Notes: generated by a model not told the origin, from the sequence alone. A DNA stretch of 36,655 nt from Herpomyces periplanetae (GCA_009733715.1 WMKJ01000119.1:1-36655); one strand, 5' to 3'; shown: positions 1 through 13,457, counted from the first letter of the stretch. A program made the numbers and translations.

Positions 1-3000
1 TAAACAAAAGGCTAAGCAACCAATATACTTAACTTAATAAGCGAAATTTTTAAGTGTTTAATTGATCATCCAGGACGATAGCTGCCCTGCTAAACGCTAG
101 GGAACCTAGTACAAAGAGGCAATGTCTGTGAAAGCAACTTAGCTATGCTTATTTGATCATCACAAAAACCTCTAGGCGCCTTGCACACAGTAAGATGGTG
201 TTACAAGTAAGAAAGATAATTAGAGAATGTGTACGTCAATTACGAGTTTTCGAATGGGTGATTACAACATGTTGATTAATACGACATCTGCGTCGTTGAT
301 AAACCCCAGAATGTTCTCCACTTTTCTGTTTGGGGGCAACCCTGAGGCCACATTTTAGCATAGGGATGGTATGGGAAAGCCGTATACAACCAGAAGTCGA
401 TTTAGGATCTTATATTCGAATCCCCAGTTGGCCATAGGTCGAATCTATGGTCGTTCCATGGTTAAATATTTGATAATCTTATACTCATCAAATTCTGAGA
501 TGTTTAATCCTTTCAACCCAAACTAACGTACAGAGAACCTGTAAAATTAGTATAACCAAAGATGGCCCATGCTAATTTCTAGGAAGACAATATGATATTC
601 AGTGTCTCCATATCATGATATCGTTCATGTACAAAAGTGAAATGTTAAGAACAAAACCACAATTTTCGTAACCTTAATCTTAATTTCAGTTGCAATTCCG
701 TCAAACATACCTTTAAATTGAGATCCCTAATGTGATACAACAGATACAAATTTAAAAATCTAACTCTGAAACCGTGTTTATCCTTTCTAGATGTAATATT
801 AAGGGCCACTGCGTTCTATCGTTTTGATCACACACCTCGGCGATTCATGACTATATTTTTAAAATCAAGCGACTAACATCGAGTGAGAATGAGTCAAAAA
901 TAATGATATAATTACGACCGAACTCATGGAAAGAAGAAAAATTCAAAGACCTGTTTTACACTCTACTCTTCCGTGACGTCGGTAGACTAGCTTATAATTT
1001 TAATGTCACATGATGTCAAGATGCAATATACACAGTGCATCAATGACGAATATACCGTATTTCTAACTGGAACTTTGATACAGATCACAGAAAAAGGCCG
1101 CTGCAGAGGGCTTAAGCCGAGAGCTTCAATCATGTTTTTTGAGTTTTCGAGCAAAATAAGTTTCAAGACAATTTTTGGGAAGATAATGACTGAGAACTGA
1201 TTTCACATAATTACCATTACATGTATTATGTAAAATAGATTCGGTAAGGAACATAATATCTGTGAGAGTAACATGCACTGAACAAAATTTTTAACCCAGA
1301 GGCCATTTAAATAGCTTGTTGTAACGACCATAATTTACATCAGTCTCAACGTGCAATACATATATGTTTATAGGGTGTCATGTACACCACATTGTAACTG
1401 CGAGCAGCCCAAAATTATAGTTAAAGACGGAAGCCGCAATTGTTCCTTAGCACATTAAGCAAATTAAATGTGAATAAATTAGAATCCGATAGAGATCTTC
1501 CGCAGCAGTATGCCCGTAAAGAACAGAAATTATGGCACACTTTCGAAAAACATCACTATTTTTTATACTTGAAATAGGAAATTGATGTGTGGTGAAAATG
1601 AAATATAGCTTTAATTGGTGATACGAATACATCAGCAAAAACTTAAAAGTCACGAGATAACGATACAGTTGTGTACTCCAAACATGGGACAAGTTCAACA
1701 TTGAAGAAAAATTGATTTGTAGAAGTAATTAGGTAACAGCAGAGCGATCTAATTGTCCCGGAATCTGCATATATTAAGACGAACAGGGTGCAAAATTTGA
1801 GGGGTGGCGTACATAATTACGACTTATCTATGCTAACGCGTTATATGTTTGGTGATCGAAACTTAATAAATCACGCTGGAAGGGTACAGCAGTGTACTAA
1901 TTGGCTAATTAAGACAAAGCTCAGTATTTAAAGTCATTTTTGGAATACCGAGAGCCTTTTAAGGAATCTTCACAAATAACCCATAATTCATTGTTTTCAA
2001 TAAAATCATTTTCCCAGGTCCCATGTGCATCGCAGTGGATAATCGACCATCTAATCTGCTTGAATTACATAATATGCCAAATTTAAATGTTGTGCATCGG
2101 TTTAGCTCAACCGATGAGTTGTATTGAATTCATAACATGAATCGTTGTAGCCTCAGTTTGTGATTGATGCCCAGTCTTACTTGACCCATATTTAAAAATA
2201 AGTGACCCGATCCATGTATATTTTAAGTGAACTCAGTGTTTACTGGGGGATTACTCCAATGCTGAGGACCGCATTCAATTGTTGTAATATCTCACACATG
2301 ACGGAGTAAAACTTAGGCACGGTTAAGGCGTTAATTCTGCACCTTACAGCTCAAGTGCATGCATAAACACAAGCAGTTACTGATAATATTAAACAAATTA
2401 ACTAATAGTATATGCGGCATTAAGTTACTCCTAAGCCATTGGGATTGTGGTGTCACTGAACTCAGAGAAAGTATGGTATCGCAAAATTATAACACCATCG
2501 CCCACACTCTAACGACTTATGTGAATGCACTTACATCTCAAAGCAAGCTGCTCATTTTCGCTATATTATTCAAATTGCTGCTACTCGTCTACTACTATTA
2601 CGTTTCGTATTGACGTCATGTCCCGACTTGTAGTACCTGAGGACACTTGGGTAATTCCATATTTGAAAATGGCACTTATTTGCGAATGGTTTCGGCAGGT
2701 AAATTTATGGTCGAGTAATTATTTTTATAGCAAGAGGCAGAGATATATCCTTTATTAAAGTTATGAATTAACAGTTTATTGGAATTAACAGGGATAAAAA
2801 ATTCGGCAAGAACGATGAAAAGGAAAAGTCAGTAACCGATTAGAGGCTGAAGCAACAGCTAAAATAATACACATTTAATAGGGATAATGAGAGCCTAGTT
2901 TAGATTCAGAACTAATCGTCCTATTAGCGGACCATGTAGGGTATTAAAAAGAAAGTGTCACTGAGATCAAGAAAGCTAGCCCTGAGAATGGGCAATCTAA

Positions 3001-3267
3001 GAATTAAGATAAAATTCACACCAATTCCATTGCATCCGGAAAAATGTTCTTGGAGCTATCCAAAACAATTTGCATTAAAAAATGACAACTCAATGCAATA
3101 AGTTCATCAAAAGACTTTGCCGTTAATGCATATACTAAGGTAAAACATGATAAATTTTCAAAGCATCAGCAACTGTCTAACATAGTTCTGATGAACTGTA
3201 ACAAGGCAAGAAGTTAAACCGCATGTTTCTTCAAAATTGTGATTGATCTTCCGCCCAACATTCTCCA
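1..3267. other. AT-rich intergenic spacer, no gene supported
   Basis: About 3.3 kb of AT-rich sequence. The open frames here are under 90 codons, rich in Leu, Ile, Tyr and Asn, and look like chance openings. I saw no domain, tRNA fold or tandem repeat. The right end is the 3' flank of the minus-strand kelch gene, so its 3' UTR and polyadenylation signals should lie in the last few hundred bases. Confidence 0.6.
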
Positions 3268-6200
3268 TCACTTGCAAAAGCATGATTTAGGTTGTGTACT
3301 AGCTGCTGAATCTAGATTTGCATCGCCGGAGTTCTGCTGAAGTAGTGACTTAAAGAACTCAAATTTAATTTCAGCAGCGCATTTTTCCAATTTCTGCTGA
3401 TCTAAAGTTGATAGCAAAGTAAATTTATCTGACTGTAAACTCTGTATTTCGCGTAAGGCGTTCTGAAGTTGCTTTCGAGCGGTAAAGCAATTATGATTCA
3501 AACGATCTCGATGAGCTTCGACCAAAGCCTTTTGCTCTTCGGCACACCGAAGCTGTGCAGTAGCAACTTCAGCAGTTTTAATACTCTGCTGAATAAGAGA
3601 ATTGGCAGCCTCAAACCTTGACTGCAAGATAGAAATTTGATCTTCGTTAAACATAGAAACCTCCACGTTTTCAGTAGTAGCAGGATCCGTATTACCGTGT
3701 AAAATTTTTAGTTCTTTAGTAAGTCGGTATGGTTCTGAATCAATGAATAACTCTAAATCACGTACACGATGAAGAAGGTTATTAATCTCTGATGTCCTTT
3801 TTTGAGCTTCTAGTTTCTGTTTGAACAGCAATTGCTCGGCAAAACTTCTCTTTGAAACTTCCTCATCCAAGCGTGCCTTGAGGATACTAAATCGTTCGTT
3901 CAAAGTAGTAGGCTTTTCATAAATTAATTTTCCGCTACTAGAGGTGATGTCGCAACGCAAGTTTTGAGCAACAGTCCCCTCCTTAAGTTTTTTCATAAGA
4001 TTTTCAAGCTCCATTTTCACCACACATTCACGATTGACTACTTCAATAACTCGGGATGATTCAAGTCGAGCATGATGTAAAGCATTATCTAAAGCTAAAC
4101 GCAACGATGAAATCTCCCGAATTGCCATGTGTTTAAATTCTTCGAGATCCCGGACTCGGATTTCGGAGGTAGATAGCAGATTTTCGGCCAGTTGACGGGC
4201 ATTTTTCTCAATCTCAAGGTTAGCGAGCAGCAAATCAACATGTTTTTTTAATACATTAAAGTCAGAAATCGATGAAGCAAGGCGGTTTTCCAAGAGCTCA
4301 ATTTTACACTTGAGAGTTTTGTTGACAGATATTGGAGAATGGGCACGCGTTTCCGACGAAAAATTCGCGGGCAAATCAGACTGCAGAGAATGAAAAGTTT
4401 TAGAGGTTGACATCTGTTCAGATGACGCAAAACAAGCAGCCTCAGCGCGTGCAAAAATAGCCTCGCTCAATGCAATATCACGTTGTTTTTCAACTCTGGC
4501 AATCCGCGCAGCGGCTCGGGCCGCATCCTTTTCAAGTTTTTTTTGTGTAAATAGTAATTGAGATCGTATCTGAAGAAGAACACTAAAAAAGTTCAAGTCA
4601 TCCTGAGTGAGGTCTGATAATATGGAACTAAATTTTTGACATCTGGTGCGCTTAAAAGGTACTCCATCTAGTCCCGCTGATACATTGCAGTCTGAATAAA
4701 ACTGCCCATCAGAGACGGATAACTTATTCGATTCATCAAGAAATTCGTTAGTGGGTTCTGCGTTTTTAATCGATTCAGAAGGTAAATTAAAGAACTCCTG
4801 GTTTTGATGTTCGTAATTAATTGCCAACTCAGTCGGGAGTATCTCTGAAAGTTCAAAATTATCTTTAGTTTCGGAGAAGTTGGGACGTTTCTGGTACATC
4901 ACAGACATGTTATGTGGCAAGTTGATATCAGTGGGTTGAATAGCTTGGGATGAACATTCAATAACACATCCATCATCCGATATTACACAAGATGAAGTGC
5001 AAAGAGGTTCACTGGACTGATTGCGAGTACCGATATCCCAAGATTTACTCAAAATAGATGAGTTTCGAGTTGATGCTTCATGGTGACTAGACTGAGGTGC
5101 ATCAACAGAAAGCTGTAATAAAGAATGTGTCATATCAGAAGCTAATTTATCCACAGTCGGAGATACGAATGACGAATCCATTGCTGACGAGAACTCAATG
5201 GTAAGCAAGTCACTTTCGTTAAAACACGTCCTCATCTGAAATTCATCATCAGTCAATCCATCTCTAGGTTCCAATTCCTTTGCTGTTTCTTCAAAATTTG
5301 ACGATGGCGCGCTGTAAGGATTTTCTTGAATATCCGTGTGAACCGGTTCGGATGAATTGTTAGGAAAAGAGTCAAACTGATAGTTAGCAGGATTAGGCCT
5401 GGAAGTATTTTGAGGATCAATACTGTTATTGGGGCTAGCTAAGCATGTGGGAATAGGATTGGGTAAGTTGTTTGAATCTGATGACGTTATCAATGAGCCA
5501 ATAGTACTACCCTTACCATCCGGGCATTTTGGCTGCTCATCCTGAACGATGTTGCAAGGACTAGACCCTGACGACCGATAATCAAACTGCCCAGTGCTTT
5601 CTGGCGTTCGATTCATTAAAAATGAAACGTTGTCTCCACAACTCAGATAATTATCATCGGGTTTTTCTTTCGATTTTGATCTGCCACTTATAGCATGGGT
5701 TGATTCGTTGGCAAGATATCGTATTTTATTAGTGTCAAGAACGTATGCGGAAGCGAGCTCCGTGGGGTTCCGAGGGGAAGTACTTGGTTCGCCTCCCAAA
5801 ACAATCACATATTTCCCATAACTAGTCATGCTATGACCACTACGAGGACTTGGTGAAGTACCCATATTTTGAAATGTGTACCATCGATTTGTCGATAACT
5901 TAAAGGCTGCCAAATCTCCTAAGTCGGCACCTTCCCGAATTCGACCCCCGAAAATATACATAATATCTCCTACCAAAGCCGCAGCATGTCCCTCACGCGC
6001 TGCGGGAATATAACCAGCACAGCTAAGCTCAGTCCACGACCGAGAAGTTGGTGAATAAGACCATACGTCATTAAACCATGTCTTCCCATCCGTACCACCA
6101 AATAAATATAAGCAGTTGTTCCACGTGACACATGTATGATTAGTTCGGGCTGGGGGAACACATTTACCGTTAAAAGTTTGTGAACCGTTGGAAATTAAGC

Positions 6201-7196
6201 ATTTCCATTGGCATCTTGAATTATGCAATTGAGTTAAATCAAACGCAAAAAGATCATTAAAGAAACAACCTTCAACTTGTCCACCAAAAACATAAATAAC
6301 AGAATTGAGGGCATTGAGACTATGACCATATCTTCCAGATGGACAAGCACCTGATGGAGGTGTAAACGACCATCGTTTAGTAGCTTCAGCTAGTTAGCAA
6401 GATTCAATGGTCTAAAATATTTATACGTACCTGTATTAAATAAATACAAACTATTATCAAGAGCATCATTAGGGTAAGTTTTATTATCACCACCAAAAAC
6501 GATGAATGCATTTCCTAGAAGTAAACTTGCATGGCCTACCCTGGGCGATGGTCCTCCCACAGCAGCAGGATATTGAAAACACTCGAACATTCCTACGCTA
6601 TTTGATCTTAATGGTGAATAGAGCTTAGAGACATTAACCGTAAATAGTTCATCACGAACAATTCTTCCATTAACAAGCCCACCCATGAGGTAAATTATTC
6701 CATCCCTCGAGGCTGAGCCATTCACGGCTGCACCATAGCGTGGGAACAAGTGGATAGAGTCAGATATAGCGAAATTTGCCCAAGGGTATGGAGAGCCTAA
6801 TAAGGGTATTGAGGTTTTATAGTTTTGTTTCGTGCATGACTATGTTGATACAAAAGTTAAAACACAAGAATTGCAATTAGCATAAGTTGATAATAAAATT
6901 CAGGAGAAGATGGGACTACCTACCACAGGTGGTTCGCCTTTCGTGACCTCAATCGATTGTGTCAAGCAGCCCAAGGCTGTAGTATGTGAATTTTCTTTAA
7001 ATAGAGTAGGAGTCAAAGCAGAGCAACTAAGAGACACATTTGAGTTTGGATTTTCGTTATGTTTGGAGCACTCAGCACCATCAACTTCCGAAGTAGTAGA
7101 TAAATGTTGGTGTGGTGAATCGGTTTTCGAGGTGTTTGGGGCAGATGATAGAGATGAGCCGGCAAGCTGTCTACGAGACTTAAACAAAAAAGACAT
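3268..7196 (-). CDS. Kelch-repeat / coiled-coil cell-polarity protein (Kel1/Tea1-like), 3 exons
   Basis: Spliced as complement(3268..6389, 6431..6839, 6924..7196), giving 1267 aa. The intron at 6840-6923 is phase 0. The intron at 6390-6430 is 41 bp, starts GTACGT and ends CTAACTAG; both junctions keep frame. The start is the ATG at 7196, giving MSFLFKSRR. Six kelch blades span residues about 120-480, with the GG doublets at about 144, 207, 263, 325, 375 and 426, each followed by the usual ND.W/DLF..D strand. A Ser/Asn-rich linker (about 480-825) leads to a long heptad-rich coiled coil (about 826-1246) and a C-terminal CFCK. N-terminal kelch propeller plus C-terminal coiled coil is the layout of fungal Kel1 and Tea1, which mark growth zones at the cortex; Tea1 is carried there on microtubule tips. 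Class confidence is high. Orthology to Tea1 rather than Kel1 is not decidable by eye. Confidence 0.9.
6390..6430 (-). other. 41-bp intron of the kelch gene
   Basis: Read on the minus strand it begins GTACGT and ends GCTAACTAG. Removing it restores a continuous kelch blade (LFNT then AEATKRWSF) across a phase-1 junction. It is the shortest well-supported intron in the window, with the branch-point CTAAC only a few bases from the acceptor. Confidence 0.85.
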
Positions 7197-7270
7197 CACT
7201 AGTAAAAAAATTATTATTGCGTATCAACACAATACTTTTATATGTACTCATTGAAGAATTTTTGAAGACC

Positions 7271-7498
7271 ATGGAGGGACATATCAATAACAGAGAAATG
7301 TTAGTTTATTATACCATAGATACACTAGAAACATTGGAGCACGTGACAAGAGAGCCACAAAGACTGCATCCACCGCCGACGAACGGGACTCGCCTCACCG
7401 TGGTGGATTCTAATTCAAAACTTTATACTCAACTAGTAAATGTATTTGTATCTTCTCTACCTTTTACTAGCTACGAGATGTTCATTGATTACTGTTAG
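7271..7498 (+). CDS. Possible small ORF divergent from the kelch gene, function unknown
   Basis: An open frame of 75 codons starts with MEGHINNREMLVYY, 74 bp from the kelch start on the other strand. Its base composition is GC-richer than the spacer to its right, and it contains the run HPPPTNGTRL. I recognise no domain, signal peptide or membrane segment. A GTAAAT donor-like site at 7438 and a TTTTACTAG acceptor-like site before 7473 could make it the first exon of a spliced gene, but I found no convincing next exon. It may equally be part of the kelch gene's 5' region read on the wrong strand. Confidence 0.25.
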   Translation: MEGHINNREMLVYYTIDTLETLEHVTREPQRLHPPPTNGTRLTVVDSNSKLYTQLVNVFVSSLPFTSYEMFIDYC

Positions 7499-7499
7499 A

Positions 7500-9716
7500 G
7501 TTTTGACCTACAGTAATTTTAGTCCTATATAAAACCTATACGCCTAGCTAATAAACTGCCTTCGATGCATTTATAAAACCTGGAAATATTCGAACTAATG
7601 AGTTTAGAACATCCCAATAAAAACATAAACAAAGAAACCAAATTGTTGAATAATAGCATTCATTTTCAAAATATCGTTGGAATATTTTGGTTGTAATATA
7701 AAAATTTTTATAAAACTTCCTTTCGTAAGTTCCCATTAGTCCTCTGACGGGTTTCAAAAAATCATAGGCTACCGTTTGCCTCAATCTGCTACCATCGACT
7801 TTTCGGATTTTCGTAATAACGCTGCGCACCAAATGAATAATCAGATATTCGGAAGCTATTTCTCTTGGTCAAAATATCTTGTTACATTGGGCCTTAAATT
7901 CAATGTTTCGTTAGGCCATTTGTGGCTCCTACATCTTTAACCTAGTTACGCTTATGATAAATTTTGTTTTTTATTTTAATTTTCAATTTTAAGATTCACC
8001 AACTTTACCCTTGATGTTGTTGTAATGAAACTTGAATATCCTTTTATATGATACCGGACATTAATTTTTCACAAAAAACTATCAAGGTTCACATAGTTAA
8101 TTCCCAGGGTTCATTTTCGCGCCAAGTGCAATTCGCCATTAGCAAGGCATTTGATCGCATCACGACGACATAATTATCCATTCAGTTACATCTTAAGCTA
8201 CTTCTTATGTCAGTATTATTGGCGTTCAAAGTCCCAAAACTTATAAATTTGTCTTTTTCATAATTTGGTTGAGTGAAGATACTTATTATGATTTACAAGA
8301 TTGGATTCATACAGACGTGCCGGATTGCTGATACCAAAATTTAAAATTGTTGCTCTGAGAATAATATTACTGAAATCGACTCATTGATTGTGGCTTGTGC
8401 TAAGATATAACAGATTACTTGAATCCCATCTTCATAGACATTTTTAAAACAAGAAAAAATGACAGTTACTGGCCCCTATAATGCATTAAATGCGGTTTAG
8501 AGGTTATTATAAAAAACAGATACGTCCCGTTGATTCTTAATTCCATGTTTACCGTTTCAGGGACTCGAATTGCTATATAGTCAAATTTAAATGGTACTGA
8601 ATGGTAACCAAAGCATAAATGCTTAAGGTACCACGAGTACAATAAAATGAGTAAATATATTACTTTGGCGAAGCTTGGAAGTCACATTAAATCAGAATTG
8701 AGCAGAAATTTACTACCTAACGAACATATTTTAAACTAGTCATATTTATAGCGAAATTTTAAATTAATAATTTTACAAAGATCAATATTTCTATAATTAT
8801 ATTCACTTAGTCCAATCGCTAGCGAAAGCTTTTACTAATGTTGATAAGTTCATAAAACTTTTGAGAATTATGAAGATACCTACGAGCTCTAAAATTCCAT
8901 AATGGAAAATTATGTATTTATAATAATCATTGTAAATGACAGCTCATGCCAAATACCAATGGCTTGACACTTAGGGAAGTGCATTGCATCCGAAACCATT
9001 TTCCAAGAATCACGTGCACCATTATATCGGCTCTATATCGCATAACTTCATTACTCACCAAGACAACGCGATGCACGGCGGAGCTATTTTCGTTTCTGAT
9101 TTCTTGATTAATAGGTGTAAGCATACGAAACATTTTCTTCTGCCGGGATCCAAATTAGACTGCCAGCCAACTAGAATTATACAACGAGTTTTATCAAGTG
9201 AACTTAGTATACTACTTCTGGGGTATTTAATCCGACTGCATATTTGGTCGTTAGGATAAGAGTGCATATAAGTGACAATTGTAAGAAAGATAATACACAC
9301 AGTGATGCACCCAGTACCTTTCTCAACAGCCCTGTGGGATTATGCAATCACCCAATATATGTATCTTAAAACTCAGGATTTGACACAAGAATTTAAAACA
9401 GCCTAAGCCCCACCAGAGTCTGCTTAGATGGAGTGAAATAAAATTTTAAATTTCTTTAAAATATATTAAGGATAGAATACTCAGACATTAAGGTGTACAG
9501 TTCGACGTACAATAGATAAATGGTACCTAACTTCAGCAATACTGTATCCCAAAAACGATAGCGTAAATCTGTCACCGAAAGTTGAATAGAAATGTCCAAC
9601 TCTAACAGTAACGACGATAAAATCATTTAATCTCAGATAATTTGGCAAGTCTAAGCTCAATACACAGCGAGGTAAAGCGGAAGAATTTTATATGGTGGAC
9701 CAAAGTAGCGTGACTT
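7500..9716. other. AT-rich spacer between kelch gene and copper chaperone
   Basis: Mostly AT-rich sequence without recognisable genes. Two stretches have open frames: 7548-7832 on the minus strand (94 codons, GTG start in the extended reading) and 8927-9133 on the minus strand (68 codons, starting MFRMLTPINQ). Neither resembles a family I know, and 8927-9260 is somewhat GC-richer than its surroundings. The right end is the 3' flank of the minus-strand copper chaperone gene. Confidence 0.5.
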
Positions 9717-10030
9717 CTACTTGGACTTGTCATATTCAGCAGCCTTTCCAGTTTTTTTAATAGCATTAAGAACTTGCTCAACGTCTAGACTGCCATCCGT
9801 CCATACAACCACATATTGTTGTTCAAGCGATATTTCACAATTTTCAATGCCTAAATCAATGGTGGTTACCGAATGTTAAACAGAATTCCAAAACATATTG
9901 GGCTGAAAGTATCAAAATTGCAGAGTCGGAATAATTATAAACCTTTAAGATTTTTCAGTGATCGTTCAACAGCATTAGAGCAACCAGTACACGCCATTTC
10001 AACATTGAAGTAAAATCGATTTGATGCCAT
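9717..10030 (-). CDS. ATX1: Atx1-type cytosolic copper chaperone, 2 exons
   Basis: Spliced as complement(9717..9850, 9943..10030), giving 73 aa, the same length as yeast Atx1. The 92-bp intron splits a Gly codon (AAAG | GCATT) with a GTTTAT donor and a GATTTAG acceptor. The protein is one ferredoxin-like heavy-metal-associated domain. The Cu(I) site is MACTGC at residues 12-17 (family pattern MxCxxC), and the conserved IKKTGK lies near residues 57-62, where family members carry lysines used for docking on the target ATPase. There is no signal peptide or membrane segment, so it should be cytosolic. By family knowledge it passes Cu(I) to the P-type ATPase Ccc2/ATP7 in the secretory pathway, feeding multicopper oxidases and iron uptake. 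The gene stands alone with no operon-like neighbour. The intron makes it invisible to a simple ORF scan. Confidence 0.93.
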
Positions 10031-10490
10031 TGTTTCAACGCAAACTTTGTGTTCGCATATAATTGGTAGATGTTAAGTGAACTTAAATGTGGTAACTTAT
10101 GTATTTAAAATGGTAAAAATACATTAGACCAGAAAGACCACAAAACAAGTATATTCTCGGAAACTTCGTCAGTTGCAAAGGAATAAAAAATTATCACCAA
10201 CGAAGTGGAAGATTGCAGAATACGAAATAGCCCGCTAAATGCAGATGAACACAGAAATAGCAGAGAAATTTGATGAGCTGTGCTTGTTAGTGCAAACTAT
10301 TGCCGGGTAGAGGATGTAGCTGTACAGGTTATATTGGAGTAACAAAATTTACGTAATATGGCATGAATGATTGTGGCAACAAACTTTATGTGGTAATCAA
10401 TCTCAGATTAGCAATTGTCCTTCGATGGTGAAGAGTACACTTGTGGTCAATATAACTTGTAATAATAAAACAAGTAATCGTTTTGTTATT

Positions 10491-10513
10491 ATACATCATT
10501 AATCATGATGTAT
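10491..10513. repeat. Short inverted repeat (8-bp arms)
   Basis: ATACATCA at 10491-10498 is mirrored by TGATGTAT at 10506-10513 across a 7-base loop. It lies in an AT-rich spacer about 460 bp upstream of the copper chaperone start. An 8-bp AT-rich hairpin is common by chance in such DNA, so no function is claimed. Confidence 0.4.
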
Positions 10514-11434
10514 GTAGAAAATATTTATTGCCGAAACATCTTTTGGCCGTGTTCGGTAGTTTTGTGTGCAAGATTGTTGTTCTTTTTATGGTTGATTATA
10601 TAACACCAACTTGACTCTATTTGACAAAAAGTCATCCAAAAGTGTGATTGATTTAGAAATAGGTCCAAGCCAGCATAATTAGTTTTGAATCTAGCTAGTA
10701 AATTCTCCTTTCTGATGAAAATACTACTGACCGAGGCGTTTAAGGTATTTTATGATCGATTATACTGGTCTTTAATAAAAGCCCCTTTTCAATGCTACAA
10801 TGGAACATGGATTGGATAGACCTGGTAGATTCACTATGACAAAGCTTCAAAAGCCCTCAGTACCCTGGTTTGTCTCTGGTAATGCCCACGTTTGATTTAC
10901 ATTAATAGTTTTTAAATAAATTTTGATCACACCCCGATATCTTTGGGAAATTAATAAGCCCAATCAATAGTACCTATGTTAGTTGCTAGTGTGATCGATT
11001 AAGTTTCCTTGCATGAACAGCTGATACTTATTCGTTAGGTTACTTTGGTAGGTAAAGTTGTTGAGCATAAGCATAAGTTCCTATTATTAAGATTAACCGA
11101 TTTTTCCTTTTTTTTTTTTGATCTTAGTCTACTACTCTGATAAATTGTTTTGGAACAATGCTTTAGCAGGTATAAAATCTTCAACTGAAATGATGTCAGC
11201 ACTTGCGAATGTAGTTTTTATTCCTTAATTTGCCAATTCCTGCGAATTGACCTTTCCTTAACTATCATGAAAAATGCCTTGGTAATCACCACCTTTTAAT
11301 ACCTGATAATTAATCGCTCGCCCAATTCAACTTATGTCACGTGGCTTTGTCCGAAAGTTAATCATCAATGCTAGAATACACAAATTTTGATGAAGTAGTA
11401 AACAATGATACTTAGCTTAATTGATATATATTTA

Positions 11435-11453
11435 ACTATATTTTAAATATAGT
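11435..11453. repeat. Perfect AT-rich palindrome (9-bp arms)
   Basis: A 19-base palindrome with arms ACTATATTT and AAATATAGT around a single central T. It sits in the gene-free spacer before beta-tubulin. It may be a chance product of high AT content; no flanking element was seen. Confidence 0.4.
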
Positions 11454-13457
11454 CATCGTTACATTAAAAATAATACTGAAATTGACTGGCCTCAAATATT
11501 TTTAGATTGCTCAACCTTTGGTTAGATAATAAACTATCAAGTTCTCAAATTTTAGATTGGCATATCTATTAATCTTACGTGTACTAGTTTTTGGGGCCTA
11601 TTAATATAAATCTGTGGTATAGCTTTGAAGAGAATTTCTCTTTTCACAGCCGTTCTAGAGAGTAACACGGATAGCCTTAATTCCTACTAGCAGCTTCGAA
11701 CCTATGAATCTGATACACCAAAGGTAAATAAATGTTCTTAACATGTCTTCTTAGTCAAAAATTTATGTATTAAGGACTTTGAAAATTCAGCTCACATGCA
11801 CAAGCAGTGGTACATACGACGAATAGCTGCTTCTAGGATTAAGGCGCGATTTAACGAATCCTTGAAATAACTTCTTAAGTGCTAATTTAAAAAATATTTA
11901 TTCCATTTCCAGAGGAGGCTCTTTTTTCTACTCACATTGCAGTTCAATGACTAATTCAAAGAACTTACCATAAATGACTACTATACTATCAACGCACTAG
12001 TTTTTCGTATGGGAATTTTTCGTTAGGTAATTAGCCTTATCAAAGGTTGAAGCCAGTCGCAAGTGCTACTAGAATTTAAAGGCTAGTTTGTTGATTGGCT
12101 TATATCGTCCTTTGTAAGAGATTTTAAATGGACTGAGGAACATATGAGAATTGCACGAGTTTAAAAGTTAAGTTTAAGTCATCCGGTTTTAACACTGATG
12201 GTTTAGGTTAATTTAACAATTACCTGATATAGTAGTAGTACAAATTTAAATGATTAATAGAACAGATGACCGTTACAGTCGTGGATTGTTTAAAAGTAAG
12301 CTGGGAATAATATAATTGGTGCTTAACTCGATTTAATGTTACTTCCTACTTAGAATAATGAACTAGTTCGGATTTACCGTTACGTAGACGAAGGGTAACA
12401 AATTTGTGAAGCTGGTTATTAAAAGCGTTGGCTTAAATAATGTTAGCCATCATTAGTGATTTTATGCTTCCACGCAATTCATGTTAACTGAACATGACGC
12501 GCAATGATCACGAAGACAAATTGCAGCGCAAATTATTTACTTGATTGACGACCTAAAACCATGTCGGTCTTGGGATTTTAAGGTCCTAGTTTGGAACAAT
12601 TATGTAGGGTGCAGATATTAATTTAGAACTGAGTGTACACGTAAAATTTTATGATGTGAACTATTGGCATGATGCAGTTTGCATGTGACATTACCAAGGA
12701 GTATACCTTGCATCTTTCCAGTATAGTCGTGAGTTGAGAAAATTTCTATATTAGCCCTGTTGGAAAATAAGTTTTCGTTTAGTTTTTTTAAAACTAAATG
12801 CTGTTGGTTCTTCTCTACACTAAAGGCAATTTACTAAAAAGGTTACGAAAGGCAAGTTTGATCATCCCAATGAAGTAATAATTTAAATACAAAGCCCTAA
12901 ATCACCGAAAAATGAGTTAAATACATAATTTGCCCAATGTTAAAATGTGTTGGCGAACTTAATAGAAATTGATTATGTTAGCTAAACCCAGTGACAGTCC
13001 ACTACACTAGCAATAAGTACATAACAGTATATGACTGTATAGTCCTTGAAAGTATTTTGAGTCTGAACCTGACTTTTATGCTCAGCTTAAATTAGTCAAC
13101 AAAGATGTTTATACTTAGTCTACCAAAATTTGAAACTTATCTGGATGTCTACGTAAGTGTGTAGTTTCCACAAAAACGACCTATTTTATTATTGAGGGCT
13201 TTATTAGAGTAGCTATTCGATACTGTACTATCGGATAAATTAACTTTCCGATTAATTATGTAAGATTTTTCAAAAATTTGTATTCTAGAGCAATGGTAGA
13301 TTTTTGCATTATTTTGTCTCTTATCAGCATCCCGTGTTAAGTTTTGAATCTTCAGGCTCATTCTCTACTTGCGGTTTCAAAAAGTAATTGTTAATATTTT
13401 ACTATCTTGGTCGTTAGCTCACTGAAGTGTCTTTGTTGTGTGAGTCAAATCCTAGAC

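Larger units (their letters stand above)
10031..13457. other. AT-rich spacer upstream of beta-tubulin, no gene supported
   Basis: About 3.4 kb with almost no open frame of note; the longest is a 70-codon minus-strand frame at 13149-13361 that looks like chance. It includes two small palindromes listed separately. The left end is the 5' flank of the copper chaperone gene and the right end the 5' flank of beta-tubulin. I saw no obvious TATA box at a fixed spacing from either start. Confidence 0.6.

Noticed and set aside
408-432. ATTCGAATCC resembling a tRNA T-loop
   Set aside because: No matching T-stem, acceptor stem or D-arm could be drawn around it on either strand.
2359-2758. Two overlapping open frames of 84 and 77 codons
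   Set aside because: Low-complexity Leu/Ile/Tyr-rich translations in AT-rich DNA with no domain; typical chance frames.
4248-6161. Several short minus-strand frames inside the kelch gene, and an antisense frame over its first exon
   Set aside because: Out-of-frame shadows of the long kelch coding sequence.
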